62,422 nucleotides of DNA from Welwitschia mirabilis (lineage: Eukaryota > Gnetophyta > Gnetopsida > Welwitschiales), in NCBI GenBank assembly GCA_051453625.1, contig JBOZIK010000001.1:1979113-2041534 (forward strand), written 5' to 3'. The position numbers and the translations under genes are program-made. Numbering within the stretch: position 1 is the stretch's first letter; every line of letters starts with the position of its first letter. Below, in pieces: positions 36,601 through 48,170 of the stretch. The notes under the pieces were generated by a model. That model saw only the letters and a program-made list of their open reading frames with translations, was not told where the DNA came from and ran no database searches.

Positions 36601-39400
36601 ATATAATTAGGTTCTTTACAATACGAACATCTTGATCAAATTATAGATGTATATTAAATATACATATATCTCAGCTAGTTAAGAGTATAGTACCCCAAAT
36701 GCTAAGTATTACTTTTTTAGATTTTTAAATTTTTAAAATATTACGCTCTATGTATTTCCTATTTTTGAGAACTCCTACCCTATTCTAGAATTCACATTTT
36801 AGATTAAAAAATAAAAGAAAAGAATTGAAGAAATGCGAATGGAAAACGTATTCCTCTGCGTGTGCAAGTTGAAGAAACCCCTACTCAAATTGCACTCGAA
36901 GCTACAGGCCTTTGTCGACGAAACTCTTGTTCGATGTCCAGAAAAAAGAAAGCTGGTGCCAGTGGCGAGGATATCAATAATCTCATCACTTTAACAAACC
37001 TGCGAAAGGAACAAGAAGCAGCTTTAGGTGCTGTGTAACGGTAACATTTCTTCGAAGCTCTACTTTTGGAGAATAACAAAAATGGTTACTGGCCTACTAT
37101 TCCTCTTTAGATTGTAGGACAGGGTCTCTATTTTACAACTTCACCTTTTGGCTCTCGCAAAAGGCAAGGGTTCCTTTTCCACAACAGCTTTCAACTCTTT
37201 CAAGTCATTTCTATCTTTTGTCGTACAAGTAGACCATGACTTATCGAAGCAGTATTCTTCAATTAAAAGAGGTATGAATCCTTTACACGTAAGATTTGTT
37301 AGAATTTGGAAGACATTTATAGGTAGATTCAGTGGTCAAAGACTTCTTAACAATTTCCAGTAATGTTCTCTATTTTCTCTGGTATTGAATCTTCGGCGTT
37401 AAATGATTTAAGTCTTTTTTTGAATGCTCGGAGTTAGGTATATTCATGACGAAATTATTTGGCAATTTTGGAATATGGGGTTGACTGAGAGATTTAAATT
37501 GTCCAACTCTACCAGCATACGGTATTCAACGAGCTCGAATGTATTTTTGAGAAACTCTTGGCTTTGCAATTTCGATCTGGAATTATAACGCTGAAATGCT
37601 TATTGTACTTTGTTTCATTCTTCCGAGGAGACTATCCAAGCAAAAATTCAACGAGTTTTAATGCACTTTAAATAGCTTTTGTATCTCGCTTTTTCGATGC
37701 CCATTGAAGACGCCGGGCTGTGATCGAAACTCCAAAATGCTTCATTTTTAATCTGTCTGATTCTTCCCAAAGACATGGCAGCTTTCGTAATTATTTATTC
37801 GCTTATTATTTTACACACTTTCGGCACTGCTTTGTGAATATGATGCTTCGCGATTTAGACGTCATATTATCTCACAGGTTAACTCAAACGCTCGATTCCT
37901 TATTTCCTTGCCCCTTCGTAACATTCAAGAGCGCAGACGAAAGTACAAGGAATCTAAACCTACGAATAAAACCGAACGCTTTTGTTCTGTAGCTGCAATC
38001 ACGACATGTCGACTGTTATCCTTTTGGAATCTGGAGGAGATTTTAGGCAGGGTCAGCTATGGCCTACAGAAAATAAGAAATCTGCTGAACACGTTACCAA
38101 ATTAGATTCATTTAATTAAAAATTCAAATGGACTTAGCAATAATACTTTATTTAAACTTTCACGTTCGTGCCATACTTAGCCTAGGCTCAACAGTAACTC
38201 ATACTATGAGGTATAGCTTTGTGATAAAGTCATAGGGTTAGAGGAAAACCTGAATGTTACTGGAATATCTAATTCCACGCTGTTTACAAAACTGTCAAAA
38301 TTTACTTCAGTTGAAGTTCACACATATAGCTCTGGAAATAGGCTTTGATCCTCTAAAAATGTTCTCGTTTTCATTCTGTTGAAAAACAGATGGTGCCATT
38401 CCACGTAAATAAGAGTTTGCTAGGATTATTTTTGTTCCATGGATCAATGTACACCACTGACTGGATTATTTGTTTACATAGATTATTAAGAGGAATATAG
38501 GTTATGTCATGCTACTTTTTGTAAGCCGCATGCAAATCATTGTAATCTTCCAAGGCATTAAATGCTTTGGCCATACATAAGCATTATACTAAACAGTGGA
38601 ATACCGACTCTAGCTCGAGCAATTTCCCAACTGAGGACTTGAGATTTCAAGCATTGCCCATAGAACATGTTTTCTTATTAACCGGTTTGTGCCCAAAGGG
38701 TAGTTGTAGGTATGAGAGTTGTCTGGTGCGCAAAACATATGATATTGTTTCAAAGCTGGCTTCTTAATCCATTAGATACTTTCCATTAAGATAGACTATT
38801 ATTTTAAGTTTTATGGTTTTTTAATTATTCATCTAAATGTAAATATGACTCGTATACTGTCATACTTTCTGGGATAAAATATCGAATGACTAATCTTCAA
38901 TGTCATCGAAGATAGTTTTTTAATTTATGATAATCAACATCAGGCCTTATAAATTTTTGATGTGGTTAATGATATTGGGAACAGATGATTCCAAAAGTTA
39001 ATGTAGCACTTATGCTTACATTCAGGTATCAATAACGATATTAATATAAGTTAAGGCACATACGAAGAAATCAGAGTCGAAAATTCCATAACCTAAAAGG
39101 ATGATCACACGAAAGTAAATCACATATGTTGTTTCTGCAGAATGAAAAGATTATAACTTATAATGATTGTAAAAGGAAGATCTAAGTATTTCAAACAAAA
39201 TGAAACAAAACATATGTGCTTAAGCAAATTCCCAAGGAATTAAGACTCAGTCAGAAATGTGGTTGCATGATTTACAAAATTTTCCAACCGATGTTACATT
39301 TTAGTGTCAAATGGGGTTAATCAGCATTGAGTTTCCATCAAGTTACTGATGTTATCCTAGTATACAAGACAAGACTTACAACTGTCCCTTCCAAAGAATG
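36601..39400. other. Unrecognised low-repeat region 3' of the kinase gene
   Basis: This 2.8 kb shows no retroelement motifs and has more CpG and a more balanced base composition (especially 36.84-37.1 and 37.4-38.1 kb) than the TE regions. Short plus-strand ORFs occur at 37,148-37,363, 37,720-37,992, 37,908-38,105 and 38,567-38,767, none of a family I recognise. A plus-strand frame at about 36,840-37,040 reads RKKKAGASGEDINNL and LRKEQEAALGAV; it faintly recalls small bHLH-like proteins, but not enough to call. It could be relic gene sequence or regulatory DNA. Confidence 0.35.
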
Positions 39401-39550
39401 TTTCGATGTCTTGTTTTTACAACTTTGTGACTGCTGTAAGTCTTTTAGGAATTCTTTCTCACAAACCCCATTTGAAACATGAACATGGAACTCCACTGAA
39501 GCTTGGTGCTTTTGATTGCAATGAGAGGGTACTGATGCACTACAAGAATG

Positions 39551-42550
39551 CTAACACACTAAGGGAGATTGAATTGAGGTGCTTAAGTGAGTGCATGAGG
39601 CCCAACGGATAATAGAGTCAGAGACCTTAAGATTCAGCTGTTCAAGCTCACCCAAACCTATTGTGTGATTTCCCTTGTGTGACAACAGGTTCTTTGAACT
39701 CTGAAGTTCTTTATGGAACTGCTTTTTGCCCTCACCAACCGACATCATTTTTAAGCTGCTTGAGACTGCTGCTGCAAAGATTTGCCCCAGGCTTGATGCT
39801 GCAAATAAGAAAACCAATATTAATTTACATGTTCGACCTNNNNNNNNNNNNNNNNNNNNNNNNNNNNNNNNNNNNNNNNNNNNNNNNNNAAGCTGGACCT
39901 GTATCTTGTCGTCTGATAAAGACAGTGAATTTTCAGATCTACAGACGGCATCGATGTTTGGAAAGGCAAAGCTAAGGGTATTTGGAACCATCGGGATGGA
40001 TTCTGATCCAAATGCCTTAGACGAATTTGGAAAAGCAAAGCTCCCTGATGCTGCATGGACTGCTTCATCGCTTACTAAGAACCCGGAGAAAGATGACTTA
40101 GTTGAAAAGGATGCATGGACATCTGCCTTCGAATTGTAGTCAAATAGTGAGGGTGTTGAAGCAGCTGCCTCAGATTGTACTGCATCAAATGACTCAAAGA
40201 TACTTCTCCTGTTCTCCCTTTCAGCTTGACATAATCCCACTTGATTGGTAATCCACGGATGTTCTGCAATTGTTGGAAGCAAAAATGAAGAAACCTTGGA
40301 AACTTTGAAGTATCAGATCAAATGAATAAAGAGGATACATCAATCACTGAATAAAGCCTACCTAACACTTCAATGGAAGTCAGCCTCTTCTTTGGATCTG
40401 TACAAAGCATTCTTGAAATCAGATCCTTTGCTGCATTCGATATACTACCCCAGGTGTCCTTTGGAAATTGAAGTTTTGCCTCTCTAACTGCATCAAAAAT
40501 CTCTGATTTGGTTTTTCCCCAGAAAGGAGGAATGCCACTGAGCAAAATGTACAAGATAACACCTGCACTCCAGACATCTGCCGCTTGATTGTATCCACCA
40601 GACAAAACTTCGGGAGCTATATAAAATGGGCTTCCAACAGTCCGATGTAATTTCTGCCCTGTTTCACAGAAATATAATCCAAATACAGAGTCAAGTCACA
40701 GAAAAGACAATGCATAAAAAAACTGTCTAGTTGTACTATATCCTCCAGAAACTCCACAATTTCTGGTCCAATTTGTTATTCCTGTGGTTTCTGGCTTATT
40801 TCTGGCACCTCATCCTCGAGGTGCTTATTTCTGGCACCTCATCCTCGAGGCGAGAAAAATACTGTTGCCTTTTCAAGATATCCAAGTTTTATTCCCTCTG
40901 CTACAGTATTAGAATTGGCCGTATGTCAGGTGCTATGCTTTGTAAGTTTGACAGACATGAAATTACTTTTTCCTATATGAGACCTCATTTGGGAATAACA
41001 AAAATATCAAGAAAGAACAATATTCTTATGAGAAACGTGATGATTTTTGACGTTCTCCTAATCTTAAAGCATGGTAGCTTATTTTTCAAGAGTGTGCAGT
41101 GCTCCCTCAAGTTTCCACTATTTACGTAACAAAGTGTACAATTTTCCCTTGAGTTTTTACTGTTTACACAACAAATTCTACTTTCTAAAATGTAGGACAG
41201 GTTAATGCATCATAAGGCCTATGACAAGTAACGGGTAATTGGTATGGTTGGTTGCTGTATGCTGGACCATGTAAAATATATCTTAAACCATACAACAGAG
41301 TTTAACACTTTATACAAAGTGGCTTTCTTAAATCTTAATGTAGGATGGGTAATTTTATGCAGGAAAAAAGCTCATCCTAAAAATTCTGTGTCTTTGACTA
41401 AAACAAAAGCGCAAAGCTTCTCTCAATGTGGGTTTCTGAGAGTGAAAGTTCATACATATTTATTTCTTTAAGAATAGAACCCACAAACTCCAAAAAGCGA
41501 CGTATAACTATTATTCACAACAGATAAGCTGAGTTAAAGAGTCAGATGTCAGTGCCTTAAGGGCGTTTCCCGAAGGACACGAAGGGCATGATTCTATTTC
41601 CTTATAAAAAGTACAGTAATAATCGTGGCTAAAACATCTTTCGAAAAGAGCAATATATCCAAAAAGTAACAACTATCAGAAAGAACTTCACCAAAAAGTC
41701 TTCTTCAGTTCAGTCATGTAAAACTTATTAGGTTAACCATGAAAAGCCGGAAAGAACATGAGACCTATAATTCCAGTGACAATTTCTATTTTGGCTTTGT
41801 TAACTTAAGAAATCAGAATACAGTTCTTGTTCGTGCTAAACATATCCCCTGTTTTCACTCTCTCAGATTGTAAAACACATCTTGAGAAGGGTTGGAAAAA
41901 AAAGAAAACAGACAATAAGGACTAATCAAGAACATGAGTTTTCAGTGCTTACCTGGTGTGAAATATGTAGCAAGGCCAAAGTCTGCAAGCTTGATGGGCG
42001 AAGAAGGAGACTTATTGGTAAGAAGAATGTTCTCAGGCTTAAGATCTCTGTGTACAACTCCATGATCATGGCAGTATCTGACAACCTCCATAAGAGGCTT
42101 GAAAACCCTAGCTGCTTCAGGTTCGCTGTATCTGCCATGCTCCTGCAAGCGCTCAAAAAGCTCTCCGCCGGCGCATAGTTCCATAACCAGATGAACGTAT
42201 TCCTCCTCTTCAAATACAGCCTTCAGAGAAACCACGTTCGGGTGCCCTGAAAGAGCGGACATGATTTCAATCTCCAATTTCACGCTCTTCACATCCTCTG
42301 AAGTAACCAGCCTCTCCTTAGCAATGGATTTGCAGGCTAAAACGTCGCCTGTAACGTTGTCTGTACAGTACCTAATCTTGCCGAACTGCCCAACCCCCAC
42401 CTCATCGCCCAGTTCATATCTGTCCCGCAAACGAGAACTCTGCTCAATTCCCAGAATTGAGCTGCTTCTGTTACTCACTGCTCCCGAATTACTGCTGCGA
42501 TTACCCTTGTGCATCACTGAAACCAGCAATCCATCCCCAGAAAACGCCAT
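39551..42550 (-). CDS. PEPRK: PEPRK-type protein kinase (PEP carboxylase kinase-related), four exons
   Basis: Ser/Thr kinase of the CDPK/SnRK superfamily without EF-hands. Exon 1 42,550-41,953; exon 2 40,658-40,362; exon 3 from 40,263 into the 50-N gap (39,840-39,889); exon 4 probably 39,798-39,551. All junctions obey GT-AG (CCAG/GTAAGC; AAACAG/GGCAGA; TTAG/GTAGGC; TTGCAG/AACATC; TTGCAG/CATCAA) and are phase 1. The start MAFSGDGL begins the longest frame. Kinase domain about residues 45-303: GVGQFG at 52-57, Lys74, Glu93, HRDLKPEN from 167, DFG at 190-192, TVGSPFYIAPE around 206-216, DVWSAGVILYILLSG, and EHPWI ending the domain. The tail is Ser/Phe-rich (SFSGF, SFAFP repeats) and ends in SIIRWASCTHL. 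Length is about 505 residues plus what the gap hides, close to PEPRK1 (about 520). The family's targets are poorly defined and kinship to PEPC kinase does not prove that substrate. No disabling mutation is visible. The exact end of exon 3 and the exon 4 model are inferred. Confidence 0.85.
40795..40852. repeat. 29-bp tandem duplication in kinase intron 1
   Basis: Copies 40,795-40,823 and 40,824-40,852 match at 28 of 29 positions (the difference is t/c near the end). Each contains cacctcatcctcgaggtg, itself partly palindromic (cacctc...gaggtg), so the RNA could fold into a hairpin. It lies within the 1,294-base first intron, near its 3' end on the minus strand. Confidence 0.9.
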
Positions 42551-43120
42551 CAGAATACTTAATGCTGGCCTTGCCTACCAAACCCGCGAAGAGCTACCAA
42601 ACAAGGCAAGCTCCAGCCTATGCTGGCTCTTCTACAGCTCATACATGGTTTCAGTTCTTCGATCCAGCCAATCTAGTGGACGGTTAACAACATTCCAGAA
42701 AGGAAGCAACAAATGCAGCAACTGGACGCGACCTCTGTAATCTTAACACAATCTAAGCTACCTAAAACAAAAGCCCAACGGCCCTTCCCAGATCTCTGTT
42801 AGGACAAGCAACCGCGGGCCTCTAATTCCAAACCCCAGAAAGGACAAAGCACAGGGAAGACCCAAAAAGAGGCTTGCAACAAACGCAATGTTGAAGGCTG
42901 ATCAACTGAGGGCGGGGAAAATGAAAAGCGGAAAGAAATACGAAGAAGATTACCTACCCTCGAGTTAAACAGCCAGGACTGGGAGGAAATAAGTCGGAGT
43001 CGCAGTCGCAGGCAGATATGCTTTCACTGCCGGGAACCCAGGGTTGGGAACGGCAACAAGGATAGCCAAGGGGATAAAAAACGCATTATTGATGTATGGA
43101 TAAATTATTAATAGAGAGCA
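42551..43120 (-). promoter_or_regulatory. 5' leader and core promoter region of the kinase gene
   Basis: GC- and CpG-richer than the surroundings up to about 43,060. On the minus strand a splice-donor-like GAGG/GTAGGTAATC lies at about 42,945-42,960, so an intron in the 5' untranslated region is possible. TATA-like AT stretches occur at 43,070-43,115 (ttttttatcccc and ctattaataattt on the minus strand), placing a transcription start near 43,050 if used. No transcript evidence is available. Confidence 0.4.
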
Positions 43121-46100
43121 GATATAAAGGAACCAATTACGAGGGTTTCTGCAGACGGAACCTCACTGTTTCTGAAAATAAAATCAGAATCCTCCGCCCT
43201 CGCTTTCTTCCATTCGACAATTTGACTTGATTTTTTCGCTCTCGTCGCAGAGAATTCCAATTAGCCGTTCCTTGTGGGTTTTCAAACGAATGATTCCGAC
43301 TCACAAAATTCCTTTGGAAAATACTAACGCGCATGGAATTTGACGTTGAGAAACACTTTCTGGAAATTTGACAGTCAGAAATTGACGTGAAAAATGCGCG
43401 CGTTAAATTCAACTTGTGCCAAAATATTGGAAGTAGGAATCGGGGCCTCCAGTTTCTGCTCTAAGATATGGCAAAAAGTTCTGAAAACGTCAATCTGAAC
43501 GTCAATTTCAGTATCGCAAAGTTTAATGTAGTTTTCATTGTTAACACTACATGTCAAATCCATACCATCGATCACACTTTAAATTAGATATTCATATTTT
43601 AGTTTACGTTGTCTTAACGTGTTAAGGATTAGGGTTTTTAAAAATATTTAAAAAAGGAAACGCCCAAGTTTTACAGAACCCTTTGCTAACCAAAAAAATA
43701 AAAATAAAAATAAAGAACCATTGGAGAAACAAAAAATAAATTAATTAAATTAAAGAGAGACTCCGAAAACGTCGGCGTACTTGCCATTTACGACGTCACG
43801 TCATGTTTGAGTATCGAGTGTTTTCATAAATTAGAGGGCGAAAACCCTTGACGCTAAAAAAACTGAATTACGCTTGGATCTCGACATGGTGTGGGTCCCG
43901 CTGGCCAGGGTGGCACGGCTGTATGCATCACAGTGATGGAATGTGCGGACCCTCGCATTTGCATGCGCATGGCACCCGACGTGTGAAGCAGATGACGTGG
44001 CAATGGTGCCACCTTGGCCATGTGGCTTTTCCTTTGCTTTCATCATTGCTCTGTGGGAACGGTGATTCCCTTTGAATTCCTAAGCCGATGTGATGCTTCA
44101 CACTGACGTCATCTTCATCATTAGACCTTTCGCAAAATGTTAATGGTGAGCTGACATAACGATGGCTTGTGTTTTGCTTATTCTTTTTCGGAGCTGGCTA
44201 AACAGTCTAATATCTCATATTAAATGAGGTGTACAGCTGCAATGCACACCACAAGTTTCAAATTCTCTGACACTGTGTCATCACCTCAATGCATATAGTA
44301 CATAACTTGGGAGGCAGTTTAGCTTCTTCGTTCTTTTTCACGACATAGAATTCGCATCTCCCTCATAATTAAATGATTTTGATAATGCTTAACCATTATG
44401 ATTTTACTAATGCTTTACTATGATCTTTGCTAAGCCACATGAAAACCCAGATGCTTGAAAATGGACTATTCAAGCAACTAGCTAATGACTCCATTAGCAC
44501 CCATGGTNNNNNNNNNNAATTAATTAGTTTATATGTTAATCTACAATAGGAAACTACTCACAATATGGGACTTTCTTTTTCTTTTTAAGTGAAGCTATAT
44601 AATAACAATTTTATGTTTGTTTAATGCTTAAGAAAATGATGGTGACATTTCCATCTTCATTATCATTTTCCTAAGCATTTCCGTATTTCTCATTTCTTTT
44701 TGTTGCCTTTCAACCTACTTTAATAGGCACCATTAGGTATCACTATCAAATTATTTTATTCATATTAAATTAACAATTTATCTTTCTGAGGTCTACTTAA
44801 ATAAACATTATGATATTCAATGTTTTCATCATATTATCATTATGTTTTTAACATGTTTATTAGACTCAACCTCACCACTAAACACTTTTAGGTTGCTAGA
44901 CTTGAACTTGACATCTCAGATGAACACAACTCCACAAATTCATTATAAACTCTAAAAGTCAAGATTTCAACCGTTGAACTTGGAAAGTCAAAAAAGTTTG
45001 ATATTTCATACAATTTTCTTTTTCAAAGATATTCTTAAGTAACCAAATGTGGGTAATAACATTTTAAGTAATAAATAATAAGACAACTAATAGAGTTGGT
45101 AAAATATTACAATTAATATGAAATTAATACATGATGTATAATTAGTTACACAAAAAACTATTATGTAAAGGAAAGTTAGTTACAAAATATTCGCTTCAGT
45201 TCGTTTCTTTAAGAAGTGTCAAATCCTAAATAGTAATTTTATATTAACCTTCAAAAACATCCAAAATATACCATAAGTACAAGAAGCTTGTGATAAGGCC
45301 ATGAAGATAGTGTAACTTACAACCAAAAAATAAAACAAAAATTCAAGTGACTAGGTAATACATCATCATAACCAAGCACAAAGTATTTAAAAGTAATGAA
45401 AGAACTTGAAGCATCCTTTGCTACGTGATTCTTGAGTGGTATAAAAGCAAATCTCATAGCCTTTGCTTTATCCTTAGTTGCGGGCTTTGTAAGGACTACC
45501 ATGGAAGTCTAAACACAAAGTATATGCTATGAACCAATAAATTTTGAGGTGACACCCATGAAAGTAGGAAAGCCACATCCAATGAATATTCTAAGAGCAG
45601 GAAGAGACAATTGAGCTCCAACTGCTTTTTTTTTTTTTTTTTTTGGAAAATAGTAGCCTTAAATCTTAAATCTACCAAAATAGACTTATTAATTCTTTGA
45701 TAAGCACAATTGCATTAATGTTTCTAAATTGTGTGAATGATTTAGGGTCTAAAAGAATCAAAATAGATTGGAAGAGTGGGTAAATCTCCCTGAAGAACAT
45801 GCTCTTAATTTGGATGAAATCCTTAAAAGGGTATCAAAACTCATGTCCAAGCGTTTCTAGTCATAAAGTAATTGATGAAGTAATGTTGACAACTATGTTC
45901 ATCATTGTACAAGGAGTAGATAGTAGTCACAAATCTTAGATGGAGAATCCGCCTACTAATAGGTAGAATATGATGATAATATTCCACAAAAAGTGCTATT
46001 CGTTTGGTAAAGCAAGTAATTTTCAGATGCTTTAAGCCCTTGATATCCATTACCTCTCTGATTTTAAGGTGTGTCATATTTATTACATTGATTGTTAATA

Positions 46101-46690
46101 GATTTGTCCTCCAAAAGTATATAAGTTTTTTTTTTTTTTTTTTGTTTGCTTGATAAGGACACAAAAAATTGTAATCCTTCCACTGTGATGAGTTTAGAAG
46201 TAAAACATGATTATCTTGAACATGGACTACATTGGAAATCTAAGAAATAAAGTATACATGTTTTATTTTTAATCACATCCATTAATTACCCAAGAAAAAA
46301 CATGAAAGAGAAACCACATCACATTAAACTAATGAGTTGTCAACTATTTGCATGCTAAAATTAACACATTAAGCAAGTATAATTGATTCATTTAGCATAA
46401 GGAAAGACAATTTATTGATTTATCATGAAATGATGTCTTCTATTGTTTTTAAAATAAAATTTAATATTATGTTTTTCTCCATAATAATTGCAAGTCTTTA
46501 GCCATGTTTTACAATGCATGGTAGAAGATGAACATAATTTCACATATAATAATAGTGGCAATGGATAAATGAGGTGGCGACATGTAGCTATAGCATTGGA
46601 AGACATGTGGCAGAGGTATGAGAAGGCTATAGTAGAGACATCTGGCAATAGCATCAGTTGATAAAGGAATCCAACTCTAATGTGTTGGAC
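43121..46690. other. Intergenic region, no recognised gene
   Basis: Apart from the ACGT cluster, 43.1-44.1 kb holds CpG-rich sequence with short ORFs of no known family. From 44.2 kb it is AT-rich with a 10-N gap at 44,508-44,517. Two poly-T tracts (45,626-45,644 and 46,126-46,143, 18-19 T each) could be poly(A) tails of minus-strand retrosequences, but no coding match was found beside them. Minus-strand ORFs at 45,317-45,502 and 46,412-46,654 are unrecognised. Confidence 0.4.
43792..44111. promoter_or_regulatory. Cluster of three ACGT-core motifs (bZIP-type)
   Basis: gacgtcacgtca at 43,792-43,803, tgacgtggca at 43,993-44,002 (C-box/ABRE-like) and palindromic tgacgtca at 44,104-44,111. ACGT-core sites bind plant bZIP factors. 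They lie 1.2-1.6 kb upstream of the kinase start codon in an unusually GC-rich stretch (43.75-44.10 kb). They may serve this gene or an unseen one further right; function is not shown. Confidence 0.45.
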
Positions 46691-46705
46691 TCATCATAAC
46701 AAAGA

Positions 46706-46925
46706 TTCCACCAAACACTATATGACAATCTTTATTAAACACTACAAAATAGCCTCCACCAAGTGCTAAATGACAAAGATCCTACTTAATGTTAGAGGAT
46801 AAAATCTTATCTACTTAATGGTACAAGACAACTTATATCAAATACTATAAGACAACTTACACCAAATGCTACAAGACAGAATCTTATCTACCCAAGGCCA
46901 AATGATGAAGTTTCTACCTAACGCT
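46706..46925 (+). repeat. Degenerate minisatellite, 24-30-base units, inside the LTR
   Basis: Units of the form gacaacttacaccaaatgctacaa recur about seven times with drift. The clearest adjacent pair is gacaacttatatcaaatactataa / gacaacttacaccaaatgctacaa, period 24. Related words lie in the U3-like part of the minus-strand LTR at 17.8-17.9 kb. Confidence 0.7.
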
Positions 46926-47479
46926 ACAATTTAAGAGCTTGTAACCACTGCCCTTCTACTGAATACTATAATCAAAAAGCTTGTAAATGCTCCTCGCCCT
47001 AATCTCTTCCTATAAAAGGGCCTTGAACCCTTAATTGTATTTATCTTTTGGTTGGAAAACTTAGGGAAGACTTAAAGTCTTGGATGTTACGATGTTGTAA
47101 TACTTCTTGGGGGTAGAATGCTCAAGGCTAGTAAAGCTTACTTAACTGTCAAATTTTTTCGAATATGTGAGTTGTCTAAACTTACTTTTGTAATTTATAG
47201 TGCCTATTGTTTAATGGATCTTGTGCAGTTTGATTCATACTTTCATGCTTATAAAGGACTATGAAGTAGCAAGAGAACTTGATAACTCACCAACACACCA
47301 ACGCTCGTGCGGTGGATTAGATTATGCATCCGTGCCGAGCCTTAACGACTTAACGATTTAGTGTATGTTTCAAATACAAGGATAATTAGAGTAAAGGAGG
47401 AGAGATGGATGAAGCACTGGATCCTTAAAGCATTTCCAATCTCTTGTGTTGCTAATTGAAGATCACTTTCTTTCTCTCA

Positions 47480-47480
<1 letters not shown>

Positions 47481-47510
<30 letters not shown>

Positions 47511-47519
47511 CTTCTTCTT
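47481..47519. repeat. (CTT)13 microsatellite
   Basis: Thirteen uninterrupted ctt units, 39 bases, near the end of the Gypsy-type LTR. Confidence 0.97.
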
Positions 47520-47948
47520 GGTTTGATTTTTTATTGCAAGTAGAATAGTCTTATATATTTTGATTAATTTACCTCATACATCCCTGTGGGAGAATGATAC
47601 TAAATGTTTCATTTAGTTTAAATCCAGACACTGTACTGCAATTAACAATAAGGAATTAAACCACATCTCATCCTAAGTACTAATGCAATTTGTTTAATTT
47701 CAATAAGGTGGTTGTATGGGTCCTCATTACATGCCCATGGAATGTAGGATACATGAAAAGATTGTGAATTCGTCATCATCTAGAATTAGTAATAGAATTG
47801 GATTATTGGGTCTATTTTTCTTATCGTACAAGAAGCCTTTTAATGAAGCATTATATCTATTTGAAGTGCTCCTTTTATTATTTAAAGGAGGTCTTATTGG
47901 ATGAGAAGATGTGGTTGGAGGAGAAGTTTTATTATGAGTAAATGTTGG

Positions 47949-48170
47949 TCAGTTAGGCAAGGAATGATATTGATAATCATAGGGTGTTTCTTCAAATTCA
48001 ACACTATCAAGTTCATATTCAATGGGAATAAGAATTTCTGATGACTCACTAAAGGAAGGTTCTTGATATGCCTCATCTCTATGTAAATCTAGTCTAGGCT
48101 CATGGGGTTGTTTATAATCAAACAATCCATCTTTAACATTTTCTCTAATTAATCTTTGATTACTGCTCAA
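47949..48170 (-). other. Unrecognised 73-codon ORF
   Basis: Minus strand, hydrophilic and acidic, with many Glu, Asp, Ser and Tyr (for example LDSVEFEETPYDYQYH). The preceding residues in another frame are Pro/Ser/Thr-rich. It has a better codon-like composition than most chance ORFs here and could be part of a retroelement polyprotein, but no motif identifies it. Confidence 0.2.

Larger units (their letters stand above)
46701..47640 (+). mobile_element. Gypsy-type LTR, plus orientation (approximate)
   Basis: Contains a TATA-like cctataaaagggccttgaa at about 47,009-47,027, the counterpart of ctataaaaaggcctt in the minus-strand Gypsy LTR at 17.8 kb, and the preceding sequence (gcttgtaacca, tgctaca-gac) is also shared with it in the same order. 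Near 47,580 tccctgtgggagaatgatac resembles a sequence typical of the 3' end of Athila/Tat LTRs. No primer-binding site or gag was recognised after it, so it may be a solo LTR. Ends are approximate. Confidence 0.5.

Noticed and set aside
36840-37040. Possible small bHLH-like protein (RKKKAGASGEDINNL)
   Set aside because: The resemblance is limited to a basic stretch and a short helix-like segment; no second helix or splice structure follows.
39726-40139. Plus-strand 137-codon ORF through the kinase C-terminal region
   Set aside because: Antisense to exon 3 and exon 4, and it runs through a 50-N gap.
42261-42740. Plus-strand 159-codon ORF over kinase exon 1 and its leader
   Set aside because: Antisense to the well-supported kinase exon; composition is explained by the coding strand.
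45626-46143. Two poly-T tracts as tails of processed pseudogenes or LINEs
   Set aside because: No coding similarity was found on the side where the body should lie, and no target duplications were seen.
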